NCBI RefSeq assembly: GCF_029319185.1
Contig: NZ_CP119754.1
Coordinates: 3,968,001-4,032,000, forward strand
Direction of reading: 5' to 3'
Source of the DNA: Superficieibacter sp. HKU1
GTDB lineage: Bacteria > Pseudomonadota > Gammaproteobacteria > Enterobacterales > Enterobacteriaceae
DNA length: 64,000 nucleotides
The notes under the pieces are model-generated. The model worked only from the letters and a program-made list of their open reading frames with translations. It made no database searches and was not told where the DNA came from. How positions within the stretch are numbered: the stretch's first letter is position 1; every line of letters begins with the position of its first letter. Positions 16,744 through 26,414 of the stretch are shown piece by piece. The position numbers were made by a program, and so were the translations under genes.

Positions 16744-17403
16744 ATGGCTGTTATTCATAATATCGTCGCCGCGCTCTGGCAGCATGATTTTGCTGCCCTG
16801 GCGAATCCGCACATTATTGGTGTCGTCTATCTGGTCATGTTTGCCACCTTGTTTCTGGAAAACGGTCTGCTGCCCGCCTCTTTCTTACCCGGTGACAGCC
16901 TGCTGCTGCTGGCCGGGGCGCTGATCGCCAGAGACGTAATGGGCTTTGTTCCCACCATTGCCATCCTGACCACGGCGGCAAGCCTTGGCTGCTGGCTAAG
17001 CTACGCGCAGGGCCGCTGGCTGGGAAACACTCGCGTGGTAAAAGGCTGGCTGGCTCAGCTTCCTGATAAATATCACCAGCGGGCCACCTGCATGTTCGAC
17101 CGCCACGGCCTGCTGGCCCTGCTGGCCGGACGCTTTCTGGCATTTATAAGAACATTACTGCCCACGATGGCGGGTATCTCCGGTCTGTCAAACCGTCGCT
17201 TTCAGTTCTTTAACTGGTTGAGCGGCCTGCTATGGGTGCTGGTTGTCACCGGTTTTGGCTATGCGCTAAGCATGATCCCGTTTGTGAAGCGTCATGAGGA
17301 CCAGGTGATGACCTTTCTGATGATCCTGCCGATTTTCCTGCTGGTCGCCGGCTTGCTGGGGACCATTATCCTCGTTGTGAAAAAGAAATACTGTAACGCC
17401 TGA
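16744..17403 (+). CDS. yghB: DedA-family inner-membrane protein YghB
   Basis: A 219-residue membrane protein, the length of E. coli YghB. The DedA/VTT pattern is visible: ENGLLPASFLPGDSLLLLAGAL, the re-entrant region, and GRFLAFIRTLLPTMAGISGLS with the conserved Arg. Four to six membrane segments. Family members are linked to phospholipid scrambling/undecaprenyl-phosphate recycling and, for YghB with YqjA, to cell division and membrane-potential homeostasis. Gene order with metC upstream and yqhC downstream is conserved. Confidence 0.95.
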   Translation: MAVIHNIVAALWQHDFAALANPHIIGVVYLVMFATLFLENGLLPASFLPGDSLLLLAGALIARDVMGFVPTIAILTTAASLGCWLSYAQGRWLGNTRVVKGWLAQLPDKYHQRATCMFDRHGLLALLAGRFLAFIRTLLPTMAGISGLSNRRFQFFNWLSGLLWVLVVTGFGYALSMIPFVKRHEDQVMTFLMILPIFLLVAGLLGTIILVVKKKYCNA

Positions 17404-17435
17404 CGCTCCCGCGCCGGGCGGCTGAACCTGCCCGG

Positions 17436-18335
17436 CTACATCCCCTGAATCATTCGGATCCGCGCCGCATCTTCTCCCGGCGTCATGCCAAAATAGCGTT
17501 TAAATTCGCGGCTGAACTGCGAGGCGCTTTCATAGCCCACCCGCATCGCCGCCGCACTGGCCTTCATGCCGTCATGGATCATCAGCATCCGCGCTTTATG
17601 CAGCCGGTACGACTTCAGATATTGCAACGGCGAGGTGCTGGTTACCGACTTGAAGTTATGGTGAAACGCCGAGACGCTCATATTCGCTTCGGCGGCCAGC
17701 TGATCGACGCTCAGACTCTCGGTGTAATGGCTTTCAATGCGTTTTAAGACCCGGCTAATCAGGCTGAAATGGGTCTGACGGCTGACCAGCGCCAGCAGCG
17801 CCCCGCCGCGCGGGCCGGTTAACACGTGATAGAGAATTTCGCGGATTATCTGCCTGCCAAGAATACGCGCATCCAGCGGACGCTCCATCACGTCCAGCAG
17901 CCGCTCGGCGGCGCACAGGATCTCATCCGTCAACACCGATGAGTTGATCCCGCTGGCCGACTCGCCCGGCTGGAAGCGTTCGTCCTCGCCAATGTCCATC
18001 AGCAGTTCCTGCAACTGTAATATATCAACGTTCAGGCGGATCCCGGCCAGCGGGATGTCCGGCGTAGCGTACGTCTCGCATTCAAATGGCAGCGGGACGG
18101 TGAGCAGCAGATATTCATTGGCGTCATAACGAAATACGCGTTCATTGATATAGCCAATTTTATGGCCGGAAAAGAGAAATACGATCCCCGGCTGGTACAT
18201 CACCGGCGTGCGGGTGCCGGGCTGCGTACCGTAGAGCAGACGTACGTCCGGCAGCAGCGCGCTGAGCGATTTTTCGTTATCTCTGAGCAGGTTAATTTTT
18301 TCGGTAAGCTGCTGACAGATTTCCTGACGGTTCAT
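17436..18335 (-). CDS. yqhC: AraC-family transcriptional activator YqhC
   Basis: A 299-residue regulator with an N-terminal cupin-like (AraC_N) sensor domain and two C-terminal helix-turn-helix motifs (LSVDQLAAEANMSVSAFHHN and AAMRVGYESASQFSREFKRY). In E. coli YqhC senses reactive aldehydes and activates yqhD-dkgA, which lie divergently here across a 173-bp gap. Its C-terminus is convergent with yghB. Confidence 0.94.
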   Translation of the reverse strand: MNRQEICQQLTEKINLLRDNEKSLSALLPDVRLLYGTQPGTRTPVMYQPGIVFLFSGHKIGYINERVFRYDANEYLLLTVPLPFECETYATPDIPLAGIRLNVDILQLQELLMDIGEDERFQPGESASGINSSVLTDEILCAAERLLDVMERPLDARILGRQIIREILYHVLTGPRGGALLALVSRQTHFSLISRVLKRIESHYTESLSVDQLAAEANMSVSAFHHNFKSVTSTSPLQYLKSYRLHKARMLMIHDGMKASAAAMRVGYESASQFSREFKRYFGMTPGEDAARIRMIQGM

Positions 18336-18508
18336 AATCGGTCACCTCCGGGGCGCAATTTCACCCGTTTAGTCTGCCCGTATTTAACGCCTTTCTCCAG
18401 CACTATGGAGAAATGGGCAAGAGAACGGCAGGAATATGCATTGAGAGCTCGCTATCACAAGACCACAATGAAAGCCTTAGTTTTTTTACCTACTTAAGGG
18501 AACGAGCA

Positions 18509-19672
18509 ATGAATAATTTTACTCTGCATACCCCCACCCGCATTCTGTTTGGTAACGGCGCGATTGCCGACCTGCGCGATCAAATCCCATCTGATGCCCG
18601 CGTCCTCATCACCTACGGCGGCGGCAGCGTTAAAAAAACCGGCGTACTCGACCAGGTTCACAGCGCGCTGGCCGGGCTGGACGTGCGTGAATTCGGTGGT
18701 ATTGAGCCTAACCCGTCTTACGAAACGCTGATGAACGCGGTGAAAATCGCCCGCGACGAGAACATTACCTTTTTGCTGGCGGTCGGCGGCGGTTCCGTGC
18801 TTGACGGCACGAAATTCATCGCCGCTGCCGCACACTACGCGGACGGTGTCGATCCGTGGCACATTCTGCAAACCAGCGGCAGCGATATTCGCAGCGCGAT
18901 TCCAATGGGCTCCGTACTGACCCTGCCGGCTACCGGTTCCGAGTCCAATAAAGGCGCGGTCATTTCCCGTAAAACTACCGGCGACAAACAGGCATTCCAT
19001 TCGCCGTTCGTTCAGCCGGTCTTCGCGGTACTCGATCCGGTTTACACCTATACCCTGCCGCCGCGTCAGGTCGCCAACGGCGTCGTTGATGCCTTTGTGC
19101 ATACCGTTGAGCAGTACATCACCTATCCGGTGAACGCGAAAATTCAGGACCGCTTTGCCGAAGGCATTCTGCTGACGCTGGTGGAAGATGGCCCGAAAGC
19201 GCTTCAGGAGCCGGAAAACTACGACGTGCGCGCTAACGTGATGTGGGCGGCGACCCAGGCGCTGAACGGTCTGATTGGCGCAGGCGTGCCGCAGGACTGG
19301 GCCACCCATATGCTCGGCCATGAGCTAACCGCGATGCACGGCCTCGATCACGCGCAAACCCTGGCGGTCGTTCTGCCTGCGCTGTGGAATGAAAAACGCG
19401 ACGCCAAACGCGGCAAGCTGCTGCAATATGCCGAGCGCGTCTGGAACATCACCGACGGCAGCGAAGACGAGCGCATTGATGCCGCTATCGCCGCCACCCG
19501 CAACTTCTTCGAGCAGCTCGGCGTGCCGACCCGCCTTTCCGGCTACGGTCTGGACGGCAGCAGCATCCCCGCACTGCTGGCAAAACTGGAAGAGCACGGC
19601 ATGACCGCGCTGGGCGAACACGGCGATATTACTCTCGACGTGAGCCGTCGTATTTACGAAGCGGCGCGCTAA
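18509..19672 (+). CDS. yqhD: NADPH-dependent iron/zinc-type alcohol dehydrogenase YqhD
   Basis: A 387-residue group III alcohol dehydrogenase, the same length as E. coli YqhD. It reduces short aldehydes such as methylglyoxal, acrolein and butanal with NADPH. GGGSVLDGTKF binds the cofactor phosphate; metal ligands lie in VDAFVHTVEQY (Asp, His) and in HELTAMHGLDHAQ (two His). The ATG at 18509 follows AAGGGAACGAGC and matches the conserved start. First gene of the yqhD-dkgA unit, regulated by the divergent yqhC. Confidence 0.97.
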   Translation: MNNFTLHTPTRILFGNGAIADLRDQIPSDARVLITYGGGSVKKTGVLDQVHSALAGLDVREFGGIEPNPSYETLMNAVKIARDENITFLLAVGGGSVLDGTKFIAAAAHYADGVDPWHILQTSGSDIRSAIPMGSVLTLPATGSESNKGAVISRKTTGDKQAFHSPFVQPVFAVLDPVYTYTLPPRQVANGVVDAFVHTVEQYITYPVNAKIQDRFAEGILLTLVEDGPKALQEPENYDVRANVMWAATQALNGLIGAGVPQDWATHMLGHELTAMHGLDHAQTLAVVLPALWNEKRDAKRGKLLQYAERVWNITDGSEDERIDAAIAATRNFFEQLGVPTRLSGYGLDGSSIPALLAKLEEHGMTALGEHGDITLDVSRRIYEAAR

Positions 19673-19773
19673 GCATTTTGTCTTCCGACTTTCGTTTTTG
19701 ACTTTTTCGTCCAGACTTAATGCACACAACTTCGCCGGGATCGCTCCGGCGAGTTTCCAATAAGGAGGAATGC

Positions 19774-20601
19774 ATGACACATCCAGGCGTAATCAAACTT
19801 CAGGACGGCAACGTAATGCCACAACTGGGTCTCGGCGTGTGGAAAGCAGGCAATGACGAGGTAGTCCAGGCCATTCATAAAGCGCTGGAAGTGGGCTATC
19901 GCTCAATTGATACCGCTGCCGCGTACAAAAATGAAGACGGTGTAGGGAAAGCGTTACAGAGCGCGGGCGTTCCACGTGATGAAATTTTCGTTACCACGAA
20001 ACTGTGGAATGACGATCAGAAGCGTCCTGCCGAAGCCTTGCAGGAAAGTCTCGACAAGCTACAGCTCGATCATGTGGATCTGTACCTGATGCACTGGCCG
20101 GTTCCGGCTATCGATCGCTATGTCCAGGCGTGGGAAGGGATGATCGATCTGCAAAAACAGGGGCTGGTAAAAAGCATCGGCGTCTGCAACTTTCAGATCA
20201 ACCATCTGCAACGGCTGATTGATGAAACGGGCGTTACGCCGGTGATCAACCAGATCGAACTGCATCCGCTGCTCCAGCAGCGCCAGCTTCATGCGTGGAA
20301 CGCCACGCACAAAATCCAGACCGAGTCCTGGAGCCCGCTGGCCCAGGGCGGCGACGGCGTATTCGATCAGAAAGTGATCCGTCAGCTTGCCGATAAATAC
20401 GGCAAGACCCCGGCGCAGATCGTGATCCGCTGGCACCTTGATAACGGCCTGGTGGTGATCCCGAAATCGGTCACGCCATCACGTATCGTGGAGAACTTCA
20501 ACGTCTGGGACTTCCGTCTCGACAAAGACGAGCTGGGCGAAATCGCTAAACTGGATCAGGGTAAACGTCTGGGACCGGATCCGGATCAGTTCGGCGGCTG
20601 A
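19774..20601 (+). CDS. dkgA: 2,5-diketo-D-gluconate reductase A (aldo-keto reductase)
   Basis: A 275-residue aldo-keto reductase identical in length to E. coli DkgA (YqhE). The family tetrad is visible in DTAAAYKNEDG (Asp, Tyr), FVTTKLWND (Lys) and LMHWP (His); IPKSVTPSRI binds NADPH. It reduces 2,5-diketogluconate, beta-keto esters and methylglyoxal. Start ATG at 19774 has AAGGAGG seven bases upstream. It follows yqhD by 101 bp. Its last 16 bases overlap the 3' end of the convergent lipoprotein gene. Confidence 0.96.
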   Translation: MTHPGVIKLQDGNVMPQLGLGVWKAGNDEVVQAIHKALEVGYRSIDTAAAYKNEDGVGKALQSAGVPRDEIFVTTKLWNDDQKRPAEALQESLDKLQLDHVDLYLMHWPVPAIDRYVQAWEGMIDLQKQGLVKSIGVCNFQINHLQRLIDETGVTPVINQIELHPLLQQRQLHAWNATHKIQTESWSPLAQGGDGVFDQKVIRQLADKYGKTPAQIVIRWHLDNGLVVIPKSVTPSRIVENFNVWDFRLDKDELGEIAKLDQGKRLGPDPDQFGG

Positions 20602-21038
20602 TTGCCCGTCACCTTATTGATATCAACCCGATGACACACTTCCGGCGGCGTTTCACTCGCCGCCGGCAACTGGCAGATAACGCCAATTTCCACCCCGTCC
20701 AGCTCATGCGCATTGCCTAATCGGCCTGCGGCAAGATAGTCATACTGCTGCGTTGCCGTCTGAAAGTGCAGCCCCGCACGATGTACCCAGTCCATCGGCC
20801 CTAATGGCAGGAAAAAAACCCATTTATGCTTCGCAGGAAATGAAAAACGTCCGTTGTTGTCAGACACGGCGCTTGTCTCTCCGGCATTGCTCGAATACGT
20901 CACGCTCGCCCCCGCCAGCGGCTGTCCGCGACTATCCAGCAGTTGACCTTCCACCCTCGGCTGAGATTGATAGTGCGTTACGCACCCGCTTTGCAGCAGG
21001 GCGACTAACACAAGGCCCAGACAAAATCGTTTTTGCAT
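20586..21038 (-). CDS. small outer-membrane-type lipoprotein with carboxypeptidase regulatory-like domain
   Basis: A 150-residue predicted lipoprotein. A short signal peptide ends in the lipobox LLQSGC, so Cys19 should be lipidated. The following residues (VEGQLLDSRGQPLAGASVTY with a GRFSFPA strand) form a carboxypeptidase-D-regulatory-like beta-sandwich. The 3' end overlaps dkgA by 16 bp in convergent orientation. No equivalent is known to me between dkgA and yqhG in E. coli K-12. Its function is unknown; a structural or surface role is only a guess. Confidence 0.7.
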   Translation of the reverse strand: MQKRFCLGLVLVALLQSGCVTHYQSQPRVEGQLLDSRGQPLAGASVTYSSNAGETSAVSDNNGRFSFPAKHKWVFFLPLGPMDWVHRAGLHFQTATQQYDYLAAGRLGNAHELDGVEIGVICQLPAASETPPEVCHRVDINKVTGNQPPN

Positions 21039-21095
21039 CCTTTTTCTCGCGTCATTAATCCCTCTTTATTGACTACCGTTTCAGTTGTTAAGTCA

Positions 21096-21491
21096 ATGAG
21101 TCGTGCGCTTTTCAGAAATCATTCATTCCCCTCCGCCCGGTCCCATGGTTACGCTAGCGCACAGGATCTTAACGACAAGGAATGGCGCGTGAAAAACTGG
21201 CGGCTACGCAGAGATTTACTGCTTAATCAGGAGCTCACGCCTGGCGGCGTAAGTCCGTGGCTCAACACTAATCTGCTTTGCCGCTGTCAGGATAAAGACT
21301 TTATCGCCGGTGAAATGCTCGATTCCACGCCGCTCAACGGCGGGCGCGTTCATGTTCTGATGCAGCTATCACTTAATAAAGCACGCGTCGATGCCCAACG
21401 ACTGCTGGGATTAACGCTGGTTCGCGACCGTAACAGCCAGCAATGGCAAGCGGAAGCCGTGAAACTCAAGGCCGGGAAGAAAACACAATGA
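21096..21491 (+). CDS. DUF3828-like protein, probably 5'-truncated
   Basis: The C-terminal two thirds (DLNDKEWRVKN to VKLKAGKKTQ) resemble part of the first DUF3828 repeat of the following gene: LLCRCQDKDF here against PLCECQDYENL there. No signal peptide is present, although YqhG-type proteins are exported, and no ribosome site precedes any ATG; the frame from 21033 would overlap the divergent lipoprotein start. The real start is therefore uncertain (21096 chosen). The stop overlaps the yqhG start as ATGA. Most likely a relic or truncated paralogue whose signal-peptide end was lost when the lipoprotein gene region was inserted or rearranged. Confidence 0.45.
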   Translation: MSRALFRNHSFPSARSHGYASAQDLNDKEWRVKNWRLRRDLLLNQELTPGGVSPWLNTNLLCRCQDKDFIAGEMLDSTPLNGGRVHVLMQLSLNKARVDAQRLLGLTLVRDRNSQQWQAEAVKLKAGKKTQ

Positions 21492-22567
21492 GACCTCTCC
21501 TTCTCTTGCTGTGCCTCATTTTCAGCGCCTGTGTACTGGCGCAAACGCCGCCTCTCTCGCCGGAGCAAACCGTCAGGCAGCTTTATCAGGCTTACGGTCA
21601 GGATTCTGCATCGCCCCCTCCTTACTTTGGCAATATCGGTGAAAAAGCGATTATTTCCACGCGTATGCAAAATGCCGTGGCGCTTAACCACCAGCTAACT
21701 TTACGAGGCGATGCAAACTGGCCGGATAGCGATCCCTTATGTGAATGCCAGGATTATGAGAATCTGGTACTGGAAAGCGTGGCGATAAAGCCCGTCGATG
21801 AAACGCATGTGAATGCCGTCGTACGTTTTCGCCCTTTTGCGGACAGTGATGAGCGTGTGACGCAGACGCTCATGCTAGTCGCGGAAAATGACCGCTGGTT
21901 AATTGATGATATTCGCGGCAAATATGGCGGTGTTTATCAGAATATCAACAGGGCGAATCAGAGCATGCTCGCAAAACTGGCATCGCTCCAAAAAGCGCAG
22001 CCGGAGGATTTTGTTTATGCGCTTTTCAATCATCTGAATGATTATTCCTGGCCGTGGACTTGGGCCGTATCGCAGCAGTATCGGCAGGCGGTAGAAGAGT
22101 ATTATCAGGCGTCCTTTTATAGCCGCGAAGAGTGGGCTGCCCAGAAAGGGATCCTTGCCAGAACAGCCACGCGCCCCTGGCCCTGGTCGTGGACCAGACC
22201 CTTTGCAAGAGAATATCGTCTGGCGGTCAATAGCGATAATCAACAGGCTTTTGTCCGGCCCGATCGATTAACGGAAGAGATGAGCGTTGATAGGTTTTAT
22301 CTCTACAATAATCCCATTTGTCATTGTGTTGAATCGCAGCTTAATGATGTGGAAGCGATCCACATTGTTGAACAATATGACAATTTTGCCAGAATAGAGG
22401 TTCTTTTTTCTCTTAAAGACGCCGCATCGGTGGAACATAAAGAGCAACAGTTAATGCTGCGTCGCGTTGATAACCGGTGGGAGATTGAGGATTTCATTGA
22501 TCCTGAAAGCGGCAGCCTGCTTAAGCAAATGCAGGCCATTACCCGCCAGAGAATTTGGGGAGAGTGA
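21488..22567 (+). CDS. yqhG: exported DUF3828 protein YqhG
   Basis: A 359-residue periplasmic protein with a signal peptide (MRPLLLLLCLIFSACVLAQ) and two DUF3828 repeats, the first about 25-190 (PEQTVRQLYQAYG, CECQDYENLVLESV, RWLIDDI) and the second about 195-355 (HCVESQLNDVEAIHIVE, RWEIEDF). E. coli YqhG has the same architecture but is shorter, about 308 residues. ATG at 21488 overlaps the preceding stop. Function in E. coli is not defined. Followed by a bidirectional terminator shared with ygiQ. Confidence 0.85.
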   Translation: MRPLLLLLCLIFSACVLAQTPPLSPEQTVRQLYQAYGQDSASPPPYFGNIGEKAIISTRMQNAVALNHQLTLRGDANWPDSDPLCECQDYENLVLESVAIKPVDETHVNAVVRFRPFADSDERVTQTLMLVAENDRWLIDDIRGKYGGVYQNINRANQSMLAKLASLQKAQPEDFVYALFNHLNDYSWPWTWAVSQQYRQAVEEYYQASFYSREEWAAQKGILARTATRPWPWSWTRPFAREYRLAVNSDNQQAFVRPDRLTEEMSVDRFYLYNNPICHCVESQLNDVEAIHIVEQYDNFARIEVLFSLKDAASVEHKEQQLMLRRVDNRWEIEDFIDPESGSLLKQMQAITRQRIWGE

Positions 22568-22593
22568 GACGCAATCCGCCAACATGATCACAT

Positions 22594-22620
22594 TGTCCCG
22601 GCAGAAACGCTGCCGGGACA
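22594..22620. terminator. bidirectional terminator between yqhG and ygiQ
   Basis: Perfect 11-bp stem TGTCCCGGCAG/CTGCCGGGACA with a 5-base loop in the 58-bp convergent gap. Confidence 0.7.
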
Positions 22621-22625
22621 CCCCT

Positions 22626-24797
22626 TTAACGTCCCGCCGATTTCACGCGTTTCTTATTTGCCGCCAGCCCCTGTCGCTGATGCGCCACCGGCGTATGCTT
22701 AGTCAGCGCCGGACGGCTATTGCGGTTCTGCCGCCGTGCTTCGCGCATCTCCTCAAGGGTCGGCGCAGGCACCAGACATTCGCGGCGTCCACCGATCAGA
22801 TGCTTTTTACCCATCGCTTCCAGCGCCTGACGGATCAGCGGCCAGTTAGCCGGATCGTGATAACGCAGCAGCGCCTTATGCAACCGCCGCTGTTTATCGC
22901 CTTTCGGCACCACCACATCTTCACTCTTATAGTCAATCTTACCCAGCGGGTTTTTGCCGGTGTAATACATGGTCGTTGAGTTCGCCAGCGGCGACGGATA
23001 GAAGTTCTGCACCTGATCCAGACGGAAGCGGTGGCGCTTCAGCCACAGCGCCAGATTGACCATATCCTCATCCTCCGTTCCCGGATGCGCGGAGATGAAA
23101 TAGGGGATCAGATACTGCTCTTTACCCGCCTGCTTCGAATAGGTATCAAACAGTTCCTTAAAGCGATCGTAGCTGCCCATTCCCGGCTTCATCATCTTCG
23201 ATAATGGACCCGCTTCCGTATGCTCCGGCGCGATCTTCAGGTAGCCACCCACGTGATGCGTCGCCAGCTCTTTGATATAGCGTGGATCCGCCACGGCCAG
23301 ATCGTAACGCACACCGGAGGCGATCAGGATTTTCTTCACGCCTTTCAGGTCGCGGGCGCGACGGTAAAGATCGATCGTCGGCTGGTGATTGGTATCCATA
23401 TGCGGACAGATTTCCGGATACACGCATGACAGTCGACGGCAGGTCTGTTCCGCGCGCGGCGAGGTACAGCGCAGCATATACATATTGGCCGTCGGCCCGC
23501 CGAGATCGGAAATCACCCCGGTAAACCCGGGTACAGAATCGCGGATCGCCTCGATCTCATTGATGATCGAATCTTCCGAACGGCTCTGGATAATGCGCCC
23601 TTCATGCTCGGTGATCGAGCAGAACGAGCAGCCGCCAAAACAGCCGCGCATAATGTTAATTGAGAAGCGGATCATCTCATACGCCGGAATGCGGCTGGTG
23701 CCGTATGCCGGATGCGGCACGCGCTGGTACGGCAGGGCAAATACGCTGTCCATCTCTTCCGTTGAGAGCGGAATGGCGGGCGGGTTGATCCAGATGTAAC
23801 GGTCGCTGTGTTTCTGCATCAGCGCCCGCGCGCAGCCTGGGTTGGTCTCATGGTGAAGAATGCGCGAGGCGTGGGCATACAGCACTTTGTCGCCCTTCAC
23901 TTTCTCGAAGGAAGGCAGCAGGACGTAGGTTTTCTCCCACGGCTTCGGACGCGGCGGCTGCACGGTGACGGTTTTCGCTTCCTGCTTTTTCGGCGCAACC
24001 GGTTTGTTTTCCGCGCACGGCAGATCGTCACCATACGGATGCGGGATCGGGTCAATCTTCCCCGGCGTGTCGAGACGAGTGGAATCCACGCCGCTCCAGC
24101 CCGGCAGCGCTTCTTTAACGATAATCGCGGTATTGCGTACATCGCGGATCTGGCTAATCGGCTCGCCCATCGCCAGACGATGCGCCACTTCCACCAGCGG
24201 ACGCTCGCCGTTGCCGAAGATCAGCATGTCGGCTTTGGCATCCACCAGCACCGAGCGGCGCACGGTATCAGACCAGTAGTCATAGTGCGCGGTGCGCCTG
24301 AGGCTCGCCTCAATGCCGCCGAGAATAACCGGCACATCTTTCCATGCCTCTTTACAGCGCTGGGTGTAGGCGAGCGTTGCGCGATCAGGGCGCTTGCCCG
24401 CCACGTTATCTGGCGTATAGGCATCGTCGTGGCGCAGCTTGCGATCCGCGGTATAGCGGTTGATCATCGAGTCCATATTGCCCGCCGTCACGCCGAAGAA
24501 AATATTCGGCTTGCCGAGGCGCATAAAGTCGTCTTTGCTGTTCCAGTCCGGCTGGGCGATGATCCCCACCCGGAAACCCTGCGCCTCCAGCATCCGCCCG
24601 CAGATCGCCATGCCAAAGCTCGGGTGATCGACATACGCGTCGCCGGTAACGAGAATAATGTCGCAGCTATCCCAGCCAAGTTGATCCATCTCTTCGCGCG
24701 ACATCGGCAAAAACGGCGCGGGGCCAAAGCAGGCCGCCCAGTACGGCGGCCAGGAGAAGAGGTCACGATCCGGCTGGATCAGGGATATTGCGCTCAT
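22626..24797 (-). CDS. ygiQ: YgiQ-family radical SAM protein
   Basis: A 723-residue radical S-adenosylmethionine protein (E. coli YgiQ 739 aa). The N-terminal domain (LGWDSCDIILVTGDAYVDHP) is followed by the radical SAM core with the CxxxCxxC cluster motif in GCFGGCSFCSITEHEGR and a conserved APEHTEAG segment. The C-terminus is basic and low-complexity (about 680-723). The reaction catalysed is not known for the family. Convergent with yqhG; same strand as ftsP, with 142 bp between. Confidence 0.95.
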   Translation of the reverse strand: MSAISLIQPDRDLFSWPPYWAACFGPAPFLPMSREEMDQLGWDSCDIILVTGDAYVDHPSFGMAICGRMLEAQGFRVGIIAQPDWNSKDDFMRLGKPNIFFGVTAGNMDSMINRYTADRKLRHDDAYTPDNVAGKRPDRATLAYTQRCKEAWKDVPVILGGIEASLRRTAHYDYWSDTVRRSVLVDAKADMLIFGNGERPLVEVAHRLAMGEPISQIRDVRNTAIIVKEALPGWSGVDSTRLDTPGKIDPIPHPYGDDLPCAENKPVAPKKQEAKTVTVQPPRPKPWEKTYVLLPSFEKVKGDKVLYAHASRILHHETNPGCARALMQKHSDRYIWINPPAIPLSTEEMDSVFALPYQRVPHPAYGTSRIPAYEMIRFSINIMRGCFGGCSFCSITEHEGRIIQSRSEDSIINEIEAIRDSVPGFTGVISDLGGPTANMYMLRCTSPRAEQTCRRLSCVYPEICPHMDTNHQPTIDLYRRARDLKGVKKILIASGVRYDLAVADPRYIKELATHHVGGYLKIAPEHTEAGPLSKMMKPGMGSYDRFKELFDTYSKQAGKEQYLIPYFISAHPGTEDEDMVNLALWLKRHRFRLDQVQNFYPSPLANSTTMYYTGKNPLGKIDYKSEDVVVPKGDKQRRLHKALLRYHDPANWPLIRQALEAMGKKHLIGGRRECLVPAPTLEEMREARRQNRNSRPALTKHTPVAHQRQGLAANKKRVKSAGR

Positions 24798-24939
24798 AAT
24801 GCTTCCGGGGAAAAAATAATCAAAGGGCGTGGATTATATGCCGAATACCACCGACAAATGAAGGGAGATTTTTGCAATAATAGTGCGTAGATGCCTTGTT
24901 GAACCAGAGCCTGCTACAGACAGGCTCTTAAAAAAAACG

Positions 24940-26352
24940 TTACGGTGCCGGATTCACCAGTAACTGCCCTATCGATCCCCGGTCCGCCATTTCCAGTGTC
25001 TGGCTGGCGTACTGGAACGGGAAATGCGCCCATGATGGCTGACCGAAATAGACCAGCAGTTCCACCTGACCGTCGATCCAGACGGTATCTTTCCAGCCGC
25101 GATCTTCCGGGAACGGCATTGCGCCGTTCACGTTGCGGATCTGGAACATAACGCCTTCGATGTGGAAAGGCTGCGGCTCATCGGCACGCACCGTCCAGCG
25201 CTCCCAGGTTCCCTGCTGAGCAGTGATGTCGATCCGCTGCGGGTCCCAGAGCTGACCATTAATACCCGGATCGTCGCCGAGGGTAATATCGCGGCTGCGC
25301 ACCGGCGCGCCGCTGATCAACTCCGCCGACAACAGGCGCTGCGGCAGGCTGTCAGTCACCAGCGGCAGCAGGCCCGTCGGGCGTAACGTCAGCACCAGCG
25401 TCGAAATCAGGATGCTCGACGGTTCAAAGAAGCCGCGAATACGGTCCATAATGCTCGCCGCTTCGCCGCAGGTGATCGAGACTTCATCGCCGTTAGTCAT
25501 ATCCACGAGGATCTCACGTCGTTCGCCCGGTGCCAGCGAAAGCTGTTTGAGCGAAACGGGCGCAGGCAGAAAACCCTGATCGCCGGAGATCACGTGGATG
25601 GCGCGACCGTCACTCATTTGCAGCTGATAGCGGCGAGCGTTGGACGCATTCAGCAGGCGCAGGCGCACCCAGCCGCGGGACACTTCCACGTAAGGACTCT
25701 GCGCACCGTTGACCAGCAGCGTATCGCCCACAAATCCGCCGCTGCCCGGCTCGCTGTACTCCGGCGTGCCGAAGTTATCCAGCCGTTTATCCTGAATAAT
25801 GACCGGGAAATCATCTACGCCATAGTGGCTCGGGATCGGCAGCGACTTACTGATTTCGTCTTCCACCAGCCACATTCCGGCCAAGCCCTGATACACCTGC
25901 TCGGCCATGCGGTTCGGGGTGTTGGCGTGATACCACAGCGTCGCGGCGCTCTGACGGATGGGTAATACCGGTGCCCAGTCGGCATTCGGCGACATCATCC
26001 GTGCCGCGCCGCCGATCAGTGGCCCCGGAACCTGCAATCCGCTGATGGTCATCGCCACATTCTCGGTCATCCGGTTGCTGTAGATAAGCTTAACGTCATC
26101 ACCGCGCCAGACGCGAATGGTCGGTCCCAGATAGCGTCCGTTAATGCCCCAGACCGGCGCCCGCGTGCCTGGCGTAAACGACCAGTGCGAGCGTTGCAGC
26201 GTCAGAAAGATCGGCTGTCCGCGACGGGATTCCAGCAACGGAGGGACCGGTAACGCCTGCTGCTGCCCGGCAGCGTTTGCCCTCAGCGGCACCGCACCAG
26301 CGCAAAGCGCCAACCCTGATGCCTGAACAAACTGACGCCGACTGAGTGACAT
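24940..26352 (-). CDS. ftsP: cell-division protein FtsP (SufI), multicopper-oxidase fold
   Basis: A 470-residue periplasmic protein equal in length to E. coli FtsP. The twin-arginine signal SRRQFVQASGLALCAGAVPL shows Tat export. Three cupredoxin domains follow, but the copper-ligand His motifs of oxidases are mostly missing, as in E. coli. It stabilises the divisome under stress. The start at 26352 is chosen because it places the Tat motif at residues 4-6 and matches the family; the longer frame to 26406 adds unconserved residues. Directly downstream of plsC (62 bp), same strand. Confidence 0.95.
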   Translation of the reverse strand: MSLSRRQFVQASGLALCAGAVPLRANAAGQQQALPVPPLLESRRGQPIFLTLQRSHWSFTPGTRAPVWGINGRYLGPTIRVWRGDDVKLIYSNRMTENVAMTISGLQVPGPLIGGAARMMSPNADWAPVLPIRQSAATLWYHANTPNRMAEQVYQGLAGMWLVEDEISKSLPIPSHYGVDDFPVIIQDKRLDNFGTPEYSEPGSGGFVGDTLLVNGAQSPYVEVSRGWVRLRLLNASNARRYQLQMSDGRAIHVISGDQGFLPAPVSLKQLSLAPGERREILVDMTNGDEVSITCGEAASIMDRIRGFFEPSSILISTLVLTLRPTGLLPLVTDSLPQRLLSAELISGAPVRSRDITLGDDPGINGQLWDPQRIDITAQQGTWERWTVRADEPQPFHIEGVMFQIRNVNGAMPFPEDRGWKDTVWIDGQVELLVYFGQPSWAHFPFQYASQTLEMADRGSIGQLLVNPAP

Positions 26353-26414
26353 ATGTGCTCCATAAAGATAAAAATAAGTAAAAGGGTTCCGTTTCCCGCC
26401 GGGCAAAAACCAGA

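Noticed and set aside
23808..24890. Long open frame (360 codons) antisense to ygiQ
   Set aside because: It lies fully opposite a highly conserved gene, has Arg/His/Gln-rich composition typical of antisense frames in GC-rich DNA, and shows no family motif.
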